From the NCBI RefSeq assembly GCF_020829645.1, contig NZ_JAIVFS010000026.1, positions 37,286-101,285 on the forward strand: a DNA stretch of 64,000 nt, in the 5' to 3' direction. The position numbers and the translations under genes were made by a program. Within the stretch, counting starts at the first letter, position 1, and the number at the start of each line of letters is the position of its first letter. The notes under the pieces are model-generated. The model saw only the letters and a program-made list of their open reading frames with translations. It had not been told where the DNA came from and did no database searches. Source of the stretch: Nostoc mirabile CHAB5784. GTDB taxonomy: Bacteria; Cyanobacteriota; Cyanobacteriia; Cyanobacteriales; Nostocaceae. Below, in pieces: positions 8,777 through 18,466 of the stretch.

Positions 8777-9745
8777 TTAGAGTCGAGCAATTATCTTGGC
8801 ATTCTCTGGTAGCTTGGCGTCTCTTTGTCCAGCAGTACGCGCCCTAGCTGTGAACAAACCAATGGGAGTATTTAATAAATCTACAAGGGTGGCTTGACCA
8901 GCAATCGCCTTTTTAATATCTCTTGGTATTTCCTTCAAGAACCAACGTGCCAAACGATAGCCATATTCTTTGGGTGTCATCTTTCGCATCAAATCTACAC
9001 CGTACAGTTCGTGCAGATAGCGATTTGAGCGTCCATAGCGCCGCCATTGACTTTGCAGTTCTTTAAGTGTATTGCGGTGGCGGTGCTGAACGATCGCATT
9101 CGGGGCAAATTCCAAACGCCCGATGTTTTCCCCCAAAATCCGCCAGCAAATGTCGGCATCGCCACCAGTGGTAAGATAGGGACGAAATAAACCCGCTTTT
9201 TCTAAGGCAGTGCGTCGAATCGCCAAATTAGCCGTTTGACCATAGGGACGAAAGGAATGTTTAAGGGTATGCTTTTGCGACAAAGTTTCTTGACGGTCTG
9301 CGTGTTGTTCTAGCAGAGTTGTGCCTGGTAGTGCCAAAATCTCACCAGCGACAATTACCACTTCTTTGTTGACAAAAGGCTTAATTAATGTATCTAACCA
9401 TTGCGGTTGTGGACGACAATCTGCATCAGTAAAAACGATAATTTCACCCGTAGCGGCGCGAATCGCAGTATTACGAGCAGCATAAGAGCTTTGAATTTGG
9501 TTTTCGCTCAATGGGCGAATTGTGATGGGGCAATTTTCGGCAGATGTTTTGAGGATGGTGAGAGTGCGATCGCTACTATTATTGTCCACTAACAAGTACT
9601 CTACTTGGTCTTTCGGGTAAGTTTGAGACAACAGACAATTGATTAACTCTGCTAAATCCGCCTCACCGTTATAAATAGGAACAACCACCGACACCATTGG
9701 TAAAAAGCTGGTGGCGGTGCTTGCATCAACTGGCTGATGATTCAT
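8777..9745 (-). CDS. family 2 glycosyltransferase
   Basis: 322 aa. A GT-A fold is shown by VSVVVPIYNGE (18-28), DNNSSD (54-59), and the nucleotide-sugar/metal motif TDADC (106-110). A later GGDADICWRI and the QSQWRRYGRS region resemble the acceptor side of GT2 enzymes. No membrane segment is obvious, so it is probably a soluble or peripheral cytoplasmic enzyme that adds a sugar to a glycan, lipid or polysaccharide precursor; donor and acceptor cannot be read from sequence. It stands alone, without other polysaccharide genes around it. Confidence 0.85.
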   Translation of the reverse strand: MNHQPVDASTATSFLPMVSVVVPIYNGEADLAELINCLLSQTYPKDQVEYLLVDNNSSDRTLTILKTSAENCPITIRPLSENQIQSSYAARNTAIRAATGEIIVFTDADCRPQPQWLDTLIKPFVNKEVVIVAGEILALPGTTLLEQHADRQETLSQKHTLKHSFRPYGQTANLAIRRTALEKAGLFRPYLTTGGDADICWRILGENIGRLEFAPNAIVQHRHRNTLKELQSQWRRYGRSNRYLHELYGVDLMRKMTPKEYGYRLARWFLKEIPRDIKKAIAGQATLVDLLNTPIGLFTARARTAGQRDAKLPENAKIIARL

Positions 9746-9799
9746 AAATCTGAGATTTGGGAGATGGGATTACTAGCTAGTATTCCCAAACTAAAATCC

Positions 9800-10400
9800 T
9801 GGAACGGTATATCAAGCAGTTTTCTTGACACTCCCCGCAGCTATTGCCGAGGGGATTCTTGGTTCAACGAGTCCACTTAATCTAGACGCCTTGCAGTATC
9901 TAAGCCAGAGGTGGTTCTCTCCCCAAACTTTAACTTTCGGTATGCCCTACCGTAGTTGCATTACTGCAAAGTTTGTTTGAAGTTTAATGCTGGTCGTCTA
10001 GCTCCCATGTTCGCGTTAGCGTCTCGTAGAGAAGATTTTACCTATTCTTGGGATGTTCTAGAACTGTGGAATAGAACCCTATATCTTCAATTGTCTTCGC
10101 GTTAGCGTCTCCCCTTGGGAGAAGGTTCAGCACGGCAGTTGACGGCAGTTGCTCATGGGGGAAACCCCCAAGACCGCACTGCCTCCTCCACTTGGGGAGA
10201 CCCCAAGACCGCACTGCCTCGTCTACGTGTTAGGTAGCAATAGGGTTTTTTAAGTGGTTAATTACCCTTCCACTACAGTAACTATACCACATTCCACTGA
10301 GGGCTAAAGCCCAAAAGCTAAGGTTTTCATCCCCGGTTTAAAACACGAAATACGCAACTACGTTGCTTTTTCTCCGGGGTTTTCAACCTACCCTTTATAA
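9800..10400. mobile_element. possible decayed IS200/IS605-type element ends and hairpin repeats
   Basis: This 680-base gap holds no gene. The stretch 9828-10010 looks to me like the structured non-coding DNA that borders cyanobacterial TnpB elements (recollection). 10300-10390 contains a stem around CCCCGG...CCGGGG. Between them are dispersed repeat modules such as GCGTCTCGTAGAGAAG. No tnpA or tnpB remnant was found, so the assignment is tentative. Confidence 0.3.
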
Positions 10401-10429
10401 ACACCTGGGAACAAATCATTCGCGTCAAT

Positions 10430-11770
10430 CTAAAATTTTAGGTTATCGGCGCGGCTCATGGGTCGAGTGGGCTGATTTGCTGGCGGTTGGGCAAAGTTGT
10501 TATTTGATAAAATTGCGATCGCACGGGCATATTGCGGATCACTCTTAGTTCCGATTAAATCGGGATTAGAAGCCAACTGCCGCTCTTGTGCCTCTGTCAA
10601 GTCTAACTTGATATCTGGGGCAATCCCTTTATGGTTAATATCTGTTCCCGCCGGGGTGTAGTAATGGGCAATGGTGACAGCCAAGCCGGAACCATCTGCA
10701 AGTTCATGAACTGACTGCACTAAGGCTTTACCAAAGGTTTGACCACCTACGACTACCGCTCGCTTATTATCCTTGAGTGCCCCTGTGAGGATTTCGCTAG
10801 CACTAGCTGAATTACCATCCACTAAGACCGCTAAAGGACGATTTGTTAGAGCGGTGCGATTGGCTTTAGTTTCCTCAGTGCTGCCCACACGGTCTACTGT
10901 CTTGACAATGCCGCCGTCATTATACCACATTCGGGCAATTTCAATGCTCGCCTGTAACAACCCGCCAGGATTTCCCCGCAAATCCAAGACATAAGAATCA
11001 ACTTTCTTAGTGTTCAAATCGCGGATGGCTCGTTGCATTTGGTCTGCGGCATGAGCGCTAAATTCCCGCAAACGGATATAGCCAACGCGGCGATTCCCTT
11101 CTTGCTTGAGGGTATAACGTACCGTTGGCACTTCAATACTTGCCCTTGTCAGCTTCAAATCAAAGGCATTTTGCCCCGCCCGTCCCAGCTTTAGCTTGAT
11201 GGCAGTACCCGCTTTGCCACGAATTAGCTTAGAAGCATCATCCACCTTCATTTTGAGAGTGGGTTTGCCATCAATTGCCAAAATTTCATCGCCTGCTTTG
11301 ATTCCAGCTTTCAATGCTGGAGAATTTTCTATGGCTTCGACAACAGTGAGCCGCTGAGTTTTTTCGTTCACTTCCATCCGAATGCCAATACCAGAGACTT
11401 CCCCAGATGTTTGGCTAGTCAGAGCTTCAAACTGTTTGGGGTCCATGAATCGAGTGTAAGGATCTCCCAACTTTTGTAAAGCTTCGCGGATGGCAGTATA
11501 AGCTTCTTCTCGAGAAGAATAGTCTTTGCTCAATAGGCTTTGCCTGGTTGCTTCCCAATCTTGTTGATTAAATTTGCCATCAACATATTCATGATTCACC
11601 AGTTGCCATACTTGGTCAACTATCACTTTCGGGCTGTCTTGTAGGGCTAGAGCGGCACGGACACCACGAGTCCAAGCGGTGCCGAACAAAGACATAGTAG
11701 CAGTAGTGGCGATCGCTCCACCAATCAAGGCTACTTGGAGCGGCGAGTAACTTTTCGCAGATTGGTTCAT
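10430..11770 (-). CDS. ctpB: carboxyl-terminal processing protease (S41 family), CtpB-like
   Basis: 446 aa. An N-terminal hydrophobic segment (residues ~12-30) suggests export or membrane anchoring. A PDZ domain lies at ~120-210 (GIGIRM...AGIKAGDEILAIDG). The S41 catalytic domain has Ser323 within GNSASASEI and Lys348 in FGKALVQ, the 25-residue spacing expected for the Ser/Lys dyad. Ctp proteases act in the periplasm or thylakoid lumen; CtpA matures the D1 protein and the paralogues CtpB/CtpC have less defined roles. The CtpB label is by recalled similarity and less certain than the family. Start at ATG 11770. Confidence 0.88.
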   Translation of the reverse strand: MNQSAKSYSPLQVALIGGAIATTATMSLFGTAWTRGVRAALALQDSPKVIVDQVWQLVNHEYVDGKFNQQDWEATRQSLLSKDYSSREEAYTAIREALQKLGDPYTRFMDPKQFEALTSQTSGEVSGIGIRMEVNEKTQRLTVVEAIENSPALKAGIKAGDEILAIDGKPTLKMKVDDASKLIRGKAGTAIKLKLGRAGQNAFDLKLTRASIEVPTVRYTLKQEGNRRVGYIRLREFSAHAADQMQRAIRDLNTKKVDSYVLDLRGNPGGLLQASIEIARMWYNDGGIVKTVDRVGSTEETKANRTALTNRPLAVLVDGNSASASEILTGALKDNKRAVVVGGQTFGKALVQSVHELADGSGLAVTIAHYYTPAGTDINHKGIAPDIKLDLTEAQERQLASNPDLIGTKSDPQYARAIAILSNNNFAQPPANQPTRPMSRADNLKF

Positions 11771-12079
11771 GTATATTAGCTGGAATAATTGTGTTATTGA
11801 CAGTTTAGCAATCAGGCTTTCAAGAGACTTTTAAGTTTTTATACCCCAAACTAAGCTCTGCTCCCTTCATCATTTTTATCGTTGAATGATGCCGAAAATA
11901 CTGCATTCTTAACAACCATTTCTCAGTTTGTTAGCCTTCTCCGGAAGGCTATACTGAACATGTGACACTTTGATCAGCGTCATTTTTGTACTTATTCATT
12001 ACTTTTATAACATAGCACTTTGATCACTGAATTGCAGTACTGTTAGACAGCCATTAAATCAGCTTTTCTTACCTAAGTC
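11771..12079. other. divergent intergenic region, ctp / DUF218 gene
   Basis: About 310 AT-rich bases between divergent genes, so it should carry both promoters. A hexamer-pair repeat, CACTTTGATCA, occurs twice (about 11965 and 12016). Nothing else is assignable. Confidence 0.4.
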
Positions 12080-12778
12080 ATGAAACGTAAATTTCCCATC
12101 AAATCGTTAATTTCTATTAAAAAAAATTTTGCTAATCTGTGGCAATCGTTACAAAAACTAACTGGTGGATTGTACTTTGTTTTGGGCACTTGGCTGATTT
12201 TTACCACTATAACCTTAGTTTTTGCTTCTTCGCAGCCAGTAGATGCTTTCTTTGTGCTTGGTGGCAGTATTCGTCGAGAAACTTATGTTGCCCAACAAGC
12301 AAAACAATACCCGCAAACCCCAATTTTAATTTCTCATGGTTCCCCAGACCCCTGTATATGGTTGATTTTTCAGGCGGAATTAGCAAGGTTACAAAACGTT
12401 TGGTTAGAAAACTGCGCGAATTCTACCTTTGAAAATTTTTATTATGGTATTCCAATTTTGCGACGTTGGGGAGTGCATAAAGTCATGTTGATTACCTCGC
12501 CAAGTCATTTACCCAGAGCCAAATGGATGGCACAGATTCTCTTGGGCGCTCATGGTATTTGGTTAGAGACAGAGATTGTTGAAGAGTTGGGTGTTCCTGG
12601 TAATAATGAATCTTGGGTCAAAACTGGATTAGATGTAACACGTAGCTTATTTTGGGCGATTGTAAGTCAAATTATTCAACCGCAATGCTCAAATGTAACA
12701 AGACTTACCGAAGTAGATATGCAAGCTTGGGAGAATCGAGGTTTTCATTGTGAACACCAAGGCGGGTTGAGGAGATAA
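12080..12778 (+). CDS. DUF218 / YdcF-SanA-like membrane protein
   Basis: 232 aa. One membrane segment at ~residues 32-50 follows a basic N-terminus, then a DUF218 Rossmann-like domain: DAFFVLGGSIRRETYVA, SHGSPDPC, NSTFENFYYGIP and VMLITSPSHLPRAKWMA. DUF218 proteins (YdcF, SanA, ElyC) are associated with envelope integrity or nucleotide binding in other bacteria; no reaction is assigned. Monocistronic. It is followed within two bases by the decayed toxin-antitoxin remnant on the other strand. Confidence 0.8.
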   Translation: MKRKFPIKSLISIKKNFANLWQSLQKLTGGLYFVLGTWLIFTTITLVFASSQPVDAFFVLGGSIRRETYVAQQAKQYPQTPILISHGSPDPCIWLIFQAELARLQNVWLENCANSTFENFYYGIPILRRWGVHKVMLITSPSHLPRAKWMAQILLGAHGIWLETEIVEELGVPGNNESWVKTGLDVTRSLFWAIVSQIIQPQCSNVTRLTEVDMQAWENRGFHCEHQGGLRR

Positions 12779-12779
12779 C

Positions 12780-12898
12780 TTACTCGTAATGTGTCCACAT
12801 GCGAATTATCTTAACTACTTGCTCGGATTCGATGACCTCATATCAACCTCCAACTCGCTCCTTCAGGGTTTAGAAGTGGCTCCTCAGATGCTTGCTGA
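12780..12898 (-). pseudogene. 3' remnant of a YoeB/Txe-type toxin gene
   Basis: The last codons read EVIESEQVVKIIRMWTHYE then TAA (12780-12782), a typical YoeB/Txe C-terminus. Upstream the frame is broken: a GTG overlapping the antitoxin stop reads only about 21 codons before a stop, and most of the toxin core is missing. The toxin is therefore deleted and frameshifted. Confidence 0.65.
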
Positions 12899-12899
12899 C

Positions 12900-13141
12900 T
12901 CACCAATCCAACTCTCCATTACATTCTTGGATCTGGGTTGCTAGTCCTTCTTTGATAGATTCTCGCATTCCAGGGATAGACAATAAGTAAAGAGTCTCCT
13001 GAATTGCAGACCAATCTTTTTTTGCAAGTAAAATCGCATTACAGAATCGTTCTTGACTGCTTCTTTACCCGGAACTACTATCGGTTCACTGATCAGTGTT
13101 AGTACATCTTCATAATACTGAGCATAGCCCTGTTTTGTCAC
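12900..13141 (-). pseudogene. frameshifted YefM/Phd-type antitoxin
   Basis: Starts MTKQGYAQYYEDVLTLISE and continues IVVPGKEAVKN, then the frame shifts near 13035-13060. In the new frame it reads NAILLAKKDWSAIQETLYLL, then SIPGMRESIKEGLATQIQ and ends GELDW with TGA 12900-12902. These are the standard C-terminal features of YefM/Phd antitoxins. With the downstream YoeB remnant this was a yefM-yoeB operon. Confidence 0.7.
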
Positions 13142-13973
13142 TCTCGGAAAACAATAATCGAAGCAAGATTCTGAAACTTTGATTGAGTCAAGCTTTGAGC
13201 CAATATTATCTAACAGTAACTGAAATTTATAGCCAAAACCTGGAGATTAAAGTCCTGAAAGGCTTTCAGTGATTGGGTTATCCCAAAGTGATAAAAGAGG
13301 GTTATAGTAATCCTATCTGAGTTGTGGAAATTACTTTTTAATCGAACCACAGAGGCGCAGAGAACACAGAGAGAAGAATCAACAGAAATTTTCACAAATG
13401 ATTTAGGACTGCTATAGTGAAGTGAACATCATAATTAAAGGTCACGCGAATACATTGATTAATTGGTTGTAGATTAAAAGCGGTTTTTTGTTGAATAACC
13501 ATTAGAATATTATTATTTTTTAATTAATTGTGAATATATGCAGCAATGCAATCAAAATTAATATTAAATTGGCAAAAAAGTCTTTAAAAGCTAAAATTTA
13601 AAATAAACCTTTTTAAAAATAGGCTGAGAGAATAATTATACTTTTGTAGCGTATTTACCTTAATGTAAAAGCTTAAAAATTAGATTAATTTAAAATTTTA
13701 TTGATGTCCAGATTTGATATTTAAGATTGCCTATGCATATCATTATTATATTAAATTCTAATTTTTTTCCGTAACAAGTTTTGATGCTTTATCTAATCGA
13801 AATGGTATCTTTACAGTATCTTATTGAAAGTCAGGATATTTTTATAGATTCAGTGAAGTTATGATCTCAGTAATATATTATCTAGCTGCTTGAATCACAA
13901 AGTATCAAGTTTAGTGCTAGATTTTATACTTGGTTGCCACAAAAAAGTTGGGCAACTTCTCCTGAAATTCATC
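13142..13973. other. AT-rich intergenic region upstream of eboA
   Basis: About 830 bases. Contains a dispersed repeat ACCACAGAGGCGCAGAGAAC (13345-13366), also found near 36000 and 39315. From 13430 it is very AT-rich with no gene; the promoter of the ebo cluster presumably lies here. An in-frame TTG upstream extension of eboA (13890-13973) is possible but less likely. Confidence 0.5.
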
Positions 13974-14855
13974 ATGAGTAAAGTAAACGAGTTATTGCAT
14001 CACTGGCTGTTAAAGTCTGTTTCAGAGAAAGCTTTTGCTTGGCTGGAACAGAAGCGATCGCAGATTGCTAGCGGCGCTGCTCTTAGAGTGTTTTTTACGG
14101 CTTTTAGTGCTGTGCCGCGTTATCTAGGTAAACAGGATTTGCAGCTAACATTCCAGGACTTGGAAGCAGCACAGGATGTGATTCCCGGTTGGTATGCTGA
14201 TCATTGGAGTGTAGATCAAGCAGGTCGCACACTCTTGCTTTTAGCTTTGCCCCATGATGATGCTGAGGGCTATGTGCGATCGCTTGATAAATTCTTCTCC
14301 ACTGCCGATATGGGGGAGTTAGTTGTCCTTTATCAAAGTTTGCCTTTATTACCACATCCAGAGTTACATCGCCATCGCGCTGCTGAGGGAATTCGCAGCA
14401 ATATGAGTAATGTATTCCAAGCCATAGCACTACGAAATCCTTATCCAGCAAATTATTTAGATAATGCTGCTTGGAATCAGATGGTGCTAAAAGCTGTGTT
14501 TGTCGGCAGTCCGTTGCATCTAATTTGGGGACTAGATCGGCGTGCTAATCCAGAATTGGCGAGGATGTTAGCAGACTATGCCCATGAACGTTGGGCAGCT
14601 AAACGCTCAGTTACGCCAGAACTTTGGCGACCTGTAGGACGGTTTGCGGATAGTGCAATCATCACAGATTTGGAAAAAGTACTGGCTAATGGGGATATAC
14701 ACGAGCAAGAAGCAGCAGCCTTAGCTTGTGCTGAGTCTCCTTTACCCCAAGCACAAGCATTACTTTCTCGCTACCCAGATTTACAGTCATCGATTCAAAA
14801 AGGTAATCTGACTTGGAATAGTTTTAGCCGCGATGGCCTTTTTGTTTACAAATAA
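13974..14855 (+). CDS. eboA: EboA-domain protein, ebo cluster
   Basis: 293 aa from ATG 13974 (MSKVNELLHHWLLKSVSEKA). The family is recognised from its N-terminal helix (LLHHWLLKSVSEKAFAWLEQ) and from its position as first gene of the ebo cluster. The rest is helical, with YPANYLDNAAWNQMVLKAVF and an all-alpha end, and no catalytic motif that I know. The ebo genes are required in cyanobacteria for translocation of the scytonemin monomer out of the cytoplasm (established), and the individual role of EboA is unknown. A TTG start at 13890 would add 28 residues of unlikely sequence. The next gene, eboB, follows after a 126-base repeat-filled gap. Confidence 0.85.
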   Translation: MSKVNELLHHWLLKSVSEKAFAWLEQKRSQIASGAALRVFFTAFSAVPRYLGKQDLQLTFQDLEAAQDVIPGWYADHWSVDQAGRTLLLLALPHDDAEGYVRSLDKFFSTADMGELVVLYQSLPLLPHPELHRHRAAEGIRSNMSNVFQAIALRNPYPANYLDNAAWNQMVLKAVFVGSPLHLIWGLDRRANPELARMLADYAHERWAAKRSVTPELWRPVGRFADSAIITDLEKVLANGDIHEQEAAALACAESPLPQAQALLSRYPDLQSSIQKGNLTWNSFSRDGLFVYK

Positions 14856-14856
14856 T

Positions 14857-14975
14857 AGGGACTGGGGACTGGGGATTGGGGACTCGGAATGAGGAAGACA
14901 AGGAGAATAACCAATGCCCAATTCCCTATTCCCAATGCCCTATTCCCAATGCCCAATCCTCAATGCTCAATCATT
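14857..14975. repeat. short tandem repeats between eboA and eboB
   Basis: GGGGACTGG-type units (14857-14888) followed by CCCAATG/CCCTATT heptamers (14915-14975). They are in frame with eboB and simulate an N-terminal extension (residues such as NAQFPIPNALFPMPNPQ) that is translated repeat, not protein. Confidence 0.85.
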
Positions 14976-14981
14976 AAAACC

Positions 14982-15890
14982 ATGATGTTTATCGATCCTC
15001 ACATTCACATGTGTTCGCGCACTACTTACGATTACTTAGTAATGCGGGAATATGGCATTGTCGCTGTTATTGAACCAGCCTTTTGGTTAGGACAACCGCG
15101 AACAAACGCTGGCACATTTAAAGACTACTTCAGTAGTCTTGTGGGCTGGGAACGGTTTCGTGCTAGTCAATTTGGCATCCAACATTACTGCACAATCGGC
15201 CTCAATCCGAAAGAAGCTAACAATGAGGCATTAGCAGCAGAAGTTATAGAACTGCTACCACTTTATGCCTGTAAAGAAGGAGTTGTTGCCATTGGTGAAA
15301 TTGGCTACGACGACATGACAGAAGCAGAAGATAAGTACTTTTGTCAACAGTTAGCATTAGCCAAAGAACTCGATATGTTGGTGCTAATTCATACGCCTCA
15401 TCGCAATAAAAAGGCGGGTGCTAGTCGGAGTATGGATCGCTGTATTGAATATGGCTTAGATCCTTCACAAGTAATTATTGACCACAACAACGAGGAAACC
15501 GTTGAGGAAGTATTAGGACGGGGTTTTTGGGCAGCTTTCACGATTTATCCACAGACGAAAATGGGTAACGCCAGAATGGTTGAAGTTGTCCGTAAATATG
15601 GACGTGATCGTATCATTGTAGATAGTAGTGCTGATTGGGGTATTAGCGATCCTTTAGCAGTCCCGAAAACGGCTCAGTTAATGTTAGATAGGGGCATTCC
15701 TGAAGAACATGTACGAGCAGTTTGTTATGAAAACGCCCTAGCTGCTTACAGTCAAACTGGGCAGATGCAAGCATCAGACTGGCTCAATCCTCAATCTATT
15801 GATCAGCGTCAGTTGTTCAATGGCAATTCTGTGTTGCGGGGACAAGAACCAGGAATCAAATCAGTTTCAGATTATGTGTTGATTGAGTAG
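14982..15890 (+). CDS. eboB: TatD-family metal-dependent hydrolase EboB
   Basis: 302 aa from ATG 14982, where MMFIDPHIHMC brings the metal-binding HxH motif to the N-terminus as in all TatD/amidohydrolase-fold proteins. Further metal ligands: GEIGYDD, LIHTPHRNKK, IIDHNNEETV and VDSSADWG. TatD proteins are metallo-hydrolases or nucleases; within ebo the substrate is unknown. The longer frame from 14889 is repeat-derived and rejected. Part of the ebo run eboA-B-C-E-F, all on the plus strand. Confidence 0.87.
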   Translation: MMFIDPHIHMCSRTTYDYLVMREYGIVAVIEPAFWLGQPRTNAGTFKDYFSSLVGWERFRASQFGIQHYCTIGLNPKEANNEALAAEVIELLPLYACKEGVVAIGEIGYDDMTEAEDKYFCQQLALAKELDMLVLIHTPHRNKKAGASRSMDRCIEYGLDPSQVIIDHNNEETVEEVLGRGFWAAFTIYPQTKMGNARMVEVVRKYGRDRIIVDSSADWGISDPLAVPKTAQLMLDRGIPEEHVRAVCYENALAAYSQTGQMQASDWLNPQSIDQRQLFNGNSVLRGQEPGIKSVSDYVLIE

Positions 15891-15901
15891 AAAATTGGGA
15901 G

Positions 15902-15921
15902 AGACGCGATTAATCGCGTCT
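15902..15921. repeat. dispersed palindrome AGACGCGAT-TA-ATCGCGTCT
   Basis: A perfect 20-base palindrome 12 bases after the eboB stop. Same element at 55095-55114 and, in altered form, at 47471-47528. It could act as a transcript hairpin but has no T-run. Confidence 0.75.
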
Positions 15922-16016
15922 GTACTAGGGAGTGGGGAAGAGGAATTGCATAAATATCTGATTCATCTGTAATATGCGGTTTATTTTGATAAATGATTAG
16001 GAACGGAGGCAGATAA

Positions 16017-16949
16017 GTGAATGTTGCAAGCTTGAATTTTCAAGGCTGGCGGAGTTATCTGGAATTGATGCGTCCTGCTAATATTGTTACTGCTTGGGCG
16101 GATATTCTTGTTGGTTTTGCTGCTTCTGGCTCTGGGATTATTTTTGCTCAATTAATCAATGGAGAAGCAAGTTTTACTATACTAATTCCATTAGCTTGGT
16201 TGTTATTGGCTACAACTGGTTTATATGGCGGTGGTGTAGTTTTTAATGATGTTTTTGATGCTGAATTAGATGCAAAAGAGCGACCAAATAGAGCAATTCC
16301 CAGTGGTCGCGTATCTCGTGAAAATGCTACTTTATTGGGAAGTATACTATTTGCGATCGGGATTATAGCTGCTTTTCAAGTATCCTTGGTGAGTGCTGCG
16401 ATCGCTATATTTATCACTCTTTCATGCCTATTGTATAACTCATTCGCCAAACATCATCCTTTTTTTGGCCCTTTAAATATGGGTTTGTGTCGTGGCAGTA
16501 ACTTATTATTAGGCGTAAGTGCTGTATCACCAATGATAGGAGAACGTTGGTATTTAGCGCTGATTCCTGTTATTTACATTGCTGCTATCACCGCAATTAG
16601 TCAGGGTGAAGTTCACGGAGGTAAGAAGATTACGGGAGTACTCGCATTACTGCTGATTGCAATAGTTTTGACGGCAGTTTTAGCTTTAGGATTATTAGGA
16701 GACTATGCAGCGATCGCAGCACTACCATTTGCTGTTTTATTAGCCATCAGAGTCTTGCCTAATTTTATCAAAGCTGCGCGTGAGCCAGTCGCCGAAAACA
16801 TCCGAAATGCCGTAAAAATAGGCGTTTTATCTCTAATAGTTTTAGATGCAACTGTTGCATCTGGTTTTGCTGGTTTGTATTACGGCTTATTCATTCTAAT
16901 TTTGCTACCATTTTCTATGAAGTTAGCAAAAGTATTTGCCGTTACTTAA
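16017..16949 (+). CDS. eboC: UbiA-like prenyltransferase EboC
   Basis: 310 aa integral membrane protein with about eight hydrophobic helices. The UbiA aspartate-rich motif NDVFDAELDAKERPNRAIP is present near residue 80, so Mg2+-prenyl-diphosphate binding is plausible; a second conserved acidic motif is weaker. The start is GTG at 16017, chosen because GGAGG lies 7-8 bases upstream. UbiA enzymes transfer prenyl groups to aromatic or similar acceptors in the membrane. In ebo clusters EboC is thought to work with EboD/EboE on an unknown lipid-linked product. It has the normal family length. Confidence 0.88.
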   Translation: MNVASLNFQGWRSYLELMRPANIVTAWADILVGFAASGSGIIFAQLINGEASFTILIPLAWLLLATTGLYGGGVVFNDVFDAELDAKERPNRAIPSGRVSRENATLLGSILFAIGIIAAFQVSLVSAAIAIFITLSCLLYNSFAKHHPFFGPLNMGLCRGSNLLLGVSAVSPMIGERWYLALIPVIYIAAITAISQGEVHGGKKITGVLALLLIAIVLTAVLALGLLGDYAAIAALPFAVLLAIRVLPNFIKAAREPVAENIRNAVKIGVLSLIVLDATVASGFAGLYYGLFILILLPFSMKLAKVFAVT

Positions 16950-17091
16950 ATTTTAATGTATACACCCAGTAATACCATAAATCAGTTGTATGGGCGCACA
17001 TCTATGCGCCGATACAAATGAATATGTGGCAGGGATTTTGTGAAATAGTATAAGCCAAATAAATTACATATACAAGGGATAAAGCTAGAAA

Positions 17092-18315
17092 ATGAAAATT
17101 ACAAAAAACAATAATCACTTAACTTATTGCAGCAATATTCACCCTGGTGAAAGTTGGCTAGAGGTTTCCGCAAATTTAGAAAAATATGTTCTCAATCTCA
17201 AATCACGTTTATCACCAACAGCACCTTTTGGTATTGGTTTAAGATTAGCAGATGCAGCTGCCAAAGAACTGTTACAAAATAATAACTTGGCTCAATTCCA
17301 AGCGTGGCTTACTCAAGAAGATTTATACGTTTTTACCTTAAATGGATTCCCTTATGGCGGATTCCATCGACAGGTAGTAAAAGACCAAGTTTATGCGCCA
17401 GATTGGTCTACACAAGAACGGGTCAATTATACATTAAACTTGGTACAAATTTTAGCTACTCTATTACCAGAAGGGCTGGATGGCGGAATTTCTACGCTGC
17501 CATTATCTTATAAACCTTGGTGGCAAAAAGACCAAGTAACTTTCGAGACAGTTCTGAAAAAGAGTTGTTTAAATATAGCATCAGTTGTTGTAGAAATGAT
17601 TCGCATCTGCGAAGAAACAGGAAAGATACTCCATATTGATTTAGAACCTGAGCCTGATGGTTTAATTGAAAATACCTCGGAAGTAATTGATTTCTATCAA
17701 AATTGGTTATTACCAATTGGCGGTAATTACTTATCAGAAAAATTAAATATTGAACAGAGTCTAGCAGAAACTAAATTGCTAGAACACGTTCGGATTTGCT
17801 ATGACACCTGCCATTTTTCAGTTGAATATGAGGAACCGCAATCTGTATTTGCGCGTTTCCAATCGGCAGGAATTAAAATTGGCAAAATTCAAATCAGCGC
17901 TGCAATTAAAGTAAAAATCCCTGCTGATGTTGAAAAGCGGAGTTTGATAGTTGAACGCTTACGTCCTTTTGCTGAATCTACTTATCTTCACCAAGTAATA
18001 GAACGTCGCAGTGATGGTACACTCCATCACTATGCTGACTTAATAACTGCGTTACCGCATTTAGAACAATCTCTGGCTGAAGAGTGGCGTACTCACTTCC
18101 ATGTCCCAATTTTTATTCATGATTATCAAATTTTGCAGTCTACCCAAGATGACATTGCTACTGTTTTACATCTACTTCAAACAAACAATGCTTGCTCACA
18201 TTTAGAAATTGAGACTTACACTTGGGATGTATTACCAGCAGAAATGAAGATAGATTTGCTGACTTCTATTCAGCGAGAATATGAGTGGGTATTAAAATTA
18301 ATTCGTAATTCGTAA
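17092..18315 (+). CDS. eboE: metabolite traffic protein EboE (xylose-isomerase-like TIM barrel)
   Basis: 407 aa. Start MKITKNNNHLTYCSNIHPGE is the typical EboE opening. The middle carries sugar-phosphate isomerase-like acidic strands (LHIDLEPEPDGLIENTSEV, RICYDTCHFSVEYEEP) and HFHVPIFIHDY near the end, consistent with a TIM barrel that binds a divalent metal. The reaction is unknown. It lies directly after eboC; in six-gene clusters eboD (3-dehydroquinate synthase-like) would occupy this junction, and none is present in the 142-base gap. Confidence 0.85.
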   Translation: MKITKNNNHLTYCSNIHPGESWLEVSANLEKYVLNLKSRLSPTAPFGIGLRLADAAAKELLQNNNLAQFQAWLTQEDLYVFTLNGFPYGGFHRQVVKDQVYAPDWSTQERVNYTLNLVQILATLLPEGLDGGISTLPLSYKPWWQKDQVTFETVLKKSCLNIASVVVEMIRICEETGKILHIDLEPEPDGLIENTSEVIDFYQNWLLPIGGNYLSEKLNIEQSLAETKLLEHVRICYDTCHFSVEYEEPQSVFARFQSAGIKIGKIQISAAIKVKIPADVEKRSLIVERLRPFAESTYLHQVIERRSDGTLHHYADLITALPHLEQSLAEEWRTHFHVPIFIHDYQILQSTQDDIATVLHLLQTNNACSHLEIETYTWDVLPAEMKIDLLTSIQREYEWVLKLIRNS

Positions 18316-18466
18316 TGGGCTACGCCCCGCTTCGCTAACGTAATTCGTAATTAATGAATTAAGATTTAACTGGGTTTTCAGGTTTAAATCTGTAGAAATG
18401 CGTTATGGAGCCTTTCTACTTATTTTTTAAAATTGGTATAAGTTGGTATAAGAGAGGATTAAGTTT

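Noticed and set aside
8586..8780. 64-codon plus-strand frame
   Set aside because: Covers a 30-bp palindrome and low-complexity DNA; not protein-like.
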